Of a stretch of 42,123 nucleotides of DNA, positions 40,261-42,123 are shown one piece after another. The DNA is from Ruoffia halotolerans. Its GTDB lineage: Bacteria > Bacillota > Bacilli > Lactobacillales > Aerococcaceae. The notes beneath the pieces are model-generated. The model was not told the DNA's origin. It saw only the letters and a program-made list of their open reading frames with translations, and did not search any database. Position numbers and translations under genes: made by a program. The stretch is taken from contig NZ_JACAOA010000020.1 of assembly GCF_014049385.1 (NCBI RefSeq), positions 1 through 42,123 of the forward strand, in the 5' to 3' direction. How positions within the stretch are numbered: the stretch's first letter is position 1; the number at the start of each line of letters is the position of its first letter.

Positions 40261-40292
40261 TGTGTGACGTATGCATTGAAATACGTCACACA
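40261..40292 (-). promoter_or_regulatory. Intercistronic hairpin between receptor and permease genes
   Basis: A perfect 12-bp stem, TGTGTGACGTAT (40261-40272) with ATACGTCACACA (40281-40292), has loop GCATTGAA. On the transcript it is not followed by a long U-run, so a partial terminator or an mRNA 3'-end stabiliser is more likely than full termination. Confidence 0.7.
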
Positions 40293-40317
40293 CTTAAGGT
40301 TATGATTTTGAAATATA

Positions 40318-41145
40318 TTATTCGCCTTCAGAACTAGATGCTTGAACGCCATTCGTTTCAAGTAACTCAGCTAAAGTACCATCTTCTAACCAACCATTAA
40401 TTAATTCATTTAAGTAATTATGTAATTCATCATTACTTAATTTCGTTGCGATTCCGTATTCTTGTGGAGAAAAACCAATATCTAAAATTTGGTTATTGTC
40501 ATCAACATACCCAGCTAGAATTGATTTATCAACGGACATTGCATCAATACGTTTAGAAGTTAGGGCTGTTTTTAATTCAGGGTAAGTAGCTAATTCACTA
40601 AATTTAACTGTGACACCTTGAGCATCTGCTTCCGCTTGAACTAAATCTTTTGTTGTTGCACTTTGAGGAACACCAATTGTTTTTCCTTCTAAACCAGCAA
40701 AATCAGTAATGCCATCCTCAGTACGAACTAAAAAGCCAACTTCATCAACAAAATATGGTTCGGTGAAGTTATAAGTTTCCTTACGCTCAGGTGTAATTGT
40801 AAATGTCGCAATCACTGCATCTACTTCGCCGTTATCTAATAAAGGTCCACGTGTTTTAGGTGTTACTCCAGTGAACTCAATATTATCTGCACTGCCTGTA
40901 ATCTCTTCTGCGATAAGTTTTGCTAAATCAATTTCAAATCCTTCATGTTCCGTAGTATCAGGATTTAAAAATCCGAAATGAGGTACATCTTCTTTAATTC
41001 CCACTCTAAACACACCTGCATCTTTAATTGCTTGAACTTGAGCTGGCAGTTCTTCTTGAGCAAAAGCTGTATTAGGGACGAATCCTCCAAGTATGGTTGT
41101 TCCTAATAGTGATAATGTAACTAATTTATTTTTCCAGTTTTTCAT
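40318..41145 (-). CDS. Polar amino acid ABC transporter substrate-binding protein
   Basis: Solute-binding protein family 3 member of 275 residues. Signal peptide with probable cleavage AFA-QEE after residue 29; no lipobox cysteine. The domain starts VFRVGIKEDVPHFGF; ligand-site landmarks are EGFEIDLAKLIAEEI, VDAVIATFTITPERK (with the Arg for the ligand alpha-carboxylate) and KTIGVPQSATTKDLVQ. RIDAMSVDKSILAGYVDD is the last hinge-side block. The pattern is closest to Glu/Asp/Gln-binding proteins (PEB1a/GlnH type). AAAAGGAGAG precedes the ATG. How a non-lipidated receptor is retained at a monoderm membrane is unclear. Confidence 0.9.
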   Translation of the reverse strand: MKNWKNKLVTLSLLGTTILGGFVPNTAFAQEELPAQVQAIKDAGVFRVGIKEDVPHFGFLNPDTTEHEGFEIDLAKLIAEEITGSADNIEFTGVTPKTRGPLLDNGEVDAVIATFTITPERKETYNFTEPYFVDEVGFLVRTEDGITDFAGLEGKTIGVPQSATTKDLVQAEADAQGVTVKFSELATYPELKTALTSKRIDAMSVDKSILAGYVDDNNQILDIGFSPQEYGIATKLSNDELHNYLNELINGWLEDGTLAELLETNGVQASSSEGE

Positions 41146-41164
41146 TGTTTACTCTCCTTTTTGA

Positions 41165-41896
41165 TTAAGCATGTTTGATAATTTTACTTAAAAATTCCTG
41201 TGCACGGTGATTTTGTGTTTGAGAAAAGAATTCATCGGGTGTACCCGTTTCAACAATTGAACCTTTATCCATAAAAATAATACGATCAGCAACTGATCTA
41301 GCAAAGCCCATCTCATGTGTCACAACCACCATGGTAATATTTAATTGAGATAAATCGATCATTACATCTAAAACTTCTTGAATCATTTCTGGGTCTAATG
41401 CTGAAGTTGGTTCGTCAAATAAAATAACCTCTGGATGCATATTTAATGCTCTAGCTATCGCAACACGTTGCTGTTGACCTCCAGAAAGTTGCGCAGGATA
41501 AGCATGTGCTTTATCTTCTAGGCCCACCCGTTTTAAATACTTCATTCCAGATTCTTCCGCTTGCTTTTTATCCACCTTTTGAACTTTGATGGGTGCTAAA
41601 GTTATATTCTCTAATATTGTTTTATGAGAATATAAATTAAAGTTTTGAAACACCATCGCAACTTTTTGTCGTACTTTCTGAATTGGTGCATTTTTCTTTG
41701 TTAAATCAACATTGTAAACTTCAGCGACGCCATCAGTAACCTCTTCTAAACGATTCATACAACGTATTAATGTACTCTTTCCAGATCCAGAAGGTCCAAT
41801 AATTACTACTTTTTCACCCTCTTCAATATCCAGATTGATATTTTTAAGTACGTGATTATCTCCGAAATACTTATTGACGTCTTTCATATGTATCAT
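41165..41896 (-). CDS. glnQ: Polar amino acid ABC transporter ATPase (GlnQ type)
   Basis: Nucleotide-binding subunit of 243 residues. Walker A GPSGSGKST (34-42), Q-loop Q84 in MVFQNFNLY, signature LSGGQ (137-141), Walker B VILFDEPTSALD (with D161 and E162), and the H-loop VVTHEMGFAR. FNLYSHKTILENI and IFMDKGSIVETG are typical of the GlnQ/HisP branch. AAAGGATG precedes ATG 41896. First gene of the operon glnQ-receptor-permease-permease, the same order as Bacillus glnQHMP. A sequence matching the GlnR/TnrA box lies 155 bases upstream. Confidence 0.95.
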   Translation of the reverse strand: MIHMKDVNKYFGDNHVLKNINLDIEEGEKVVIIGPSGSGKSTLIRCMNRLEEVTDGVAEVYNVDLTKKNAPIQKVRQKVAMVFQNFNLYSHKTILENITLAPIKVQKVDKKQAEESGMKYLKRVGLEDKAHAYPAQLSGGQQQRVAIARALNMHPEVILFDEPTSALDPEMIQEVLDVMIDLSQLNITMVVVTHEMGFARSVADRIIFMDKGSIVETGTPDEFFSQTQNHRAQEFLSKIIKHA

Positions 41897-41982
41897 TTTT
41901 TCACATCCTTTCTCAAAGCTATTAAAGCTTAATTAGAAGATTATCATAAATAATTTAATAAAACTAGTATTATTTTTACTTT

Positions 41983-42011
41983 TATTTAATGTTATTTTTA
42001 ATTTATCACAA
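41983..42011 (-). promoter_or_regulatory. Candidate promoter of the amino acid ABC operon
   Basis: On the minus strand TTGTGA (42006-42011) and TAAATA (41983-41988) are separated by 17 bp. A weaker alternative has TATTAT inside the GlnR-type box itself. Confidence 0.4.
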
Positions 42012-42049
42012 GATTCAACTGTTTTTCTTCTGTTTTAATATACGTGACA

Positions 42050-42066
42050 TGTCACATAATATGACA
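42050..42066. promoter_or_regulatory. GlnR/TnrA-type box
   Basis: TGTCACATAATATGACA fits the consensus TGTNA-N7-TNACA at every fixed position. It overlaps a second 12-bp palindrome, GTGACATGTCAC (42044-42055). Its placement upstream of a GlnQ-type importer supports nitrogen control; the site may also serve a gene beyond the window. Confidence 0.65.
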
Positions 42067-42123
42067 TGGTTTGAAATAATGAAAAGAATTGGAATCCTTT
42101 ATCAAATCGAGTTAAGCACCGAT

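Noticed and set aside
41897-42123. T-box or other amino-acid riboswitch upstream of the amino acid importer
   Set aside because: No T-box sequence (AGGGUGGNACCGCG-like) and no terminator/antiterminator pair before glnQ; the GlnR-type box explains regulation better.
1-42123. CRISPR array, tRNA or rRNA genes
   Set aside because: No regularly spaced repeats, no cloverleaf-like GGTTCRA segments in the gaps and no rRNA-like sequence were seen.

Overview
This window looks like chromosomal DNA from a low-GC, Gram-positive (monoderm) Firmicute. The best guess is Lactobacillales, perhaps Aerococcaceae or Carnobacteriaceae. Evidence: AT-rich sequence, strong AGGAGG-type ribosome binding sites, frequent TTG/GTG starts, intrinsic terminators shared by convergent genes, a RexB-type AddB without iron-sulfur cysteines, TrmK, LspA-RluD linkage, YkyA and COG1306-type lipoproteins, and no outer-membrane genes. 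The genus is inference. I see no rRNA, tRNA, CRISPR array or prophage.

Layout. 1-4.6 kb: secreted nuclease with an excalibur tail, aldo/keto reductase, DUF218 membrane protein, a decayed HpcH/HpaI aldolase, and endonuclease III. 4.6-6.3 kb: short AI-2E-family membrane protein, a previously hidden three-frame pseudogene, and a YjlB-type cupin. 6.3-9.7 kb: OpuA-type glycine betaine importer (ATPase, permease, membrane-anchored binding protein). 9.7-13.7 kb: baeRF-type protein, Ohr peroxidase and YedK/HMCES-type peptidase. An IS3-family element has inserted into the loop of the terminator shared by ohr and yedK. 13.7-16.2 kb: a fumarylacetoacetase-family gene cut by one stop codon, then an ExbB/ExbD-like motor operon. 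16.2-20.9 kb: RsuA-family pseudouridine synthase, alpha/beta hydrolase, GlcD-like flavoprotein, deoxynucleoside kinase, PNPOx-like protein and DUF503 protein. 21-25.7 kb: secreted sortase-fold protein, unusual pyruvate-kinase-like protein, DUF2786 protein, RluD and LspA. 25.8-35.4 kb: two lipoproteins and the AddAB/RexAB recombination nuclease. 35.5-38.7 kb: trmK-nif3-pepT-thioesterase operon. 38.8-42.1 kb: polar amino acid ABC importer with a sequence matching the GlnR/TnrA box upstream.

How the genes fit together. Three transport themes appear: betaine import for osmoprotection, amino acid import probably under nitrogen control, and a putative proton-driven ExbBD-like motor whose partner is unknown. 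DNA maintenance genes (nth, addAB, yedK) are present; both nth and addB have lost iron-sulfur ligands. Erosion is visible in four places (HpcH aldolase, the hidden gene at 5.3-5.8 kb, the FAH-family gene, and the IS transposase).

The item most worth following up is the three-gene ExbB/ExbD-like operon at 14.7-16.1 kb in an organism that should have no outer membrane. Next are the pyruvate-kinase paralogue with an extra N-terminal region and a cre-like site, and the secreted sortase-fold protein. All statements come from reading the sequence; no database search was possible.
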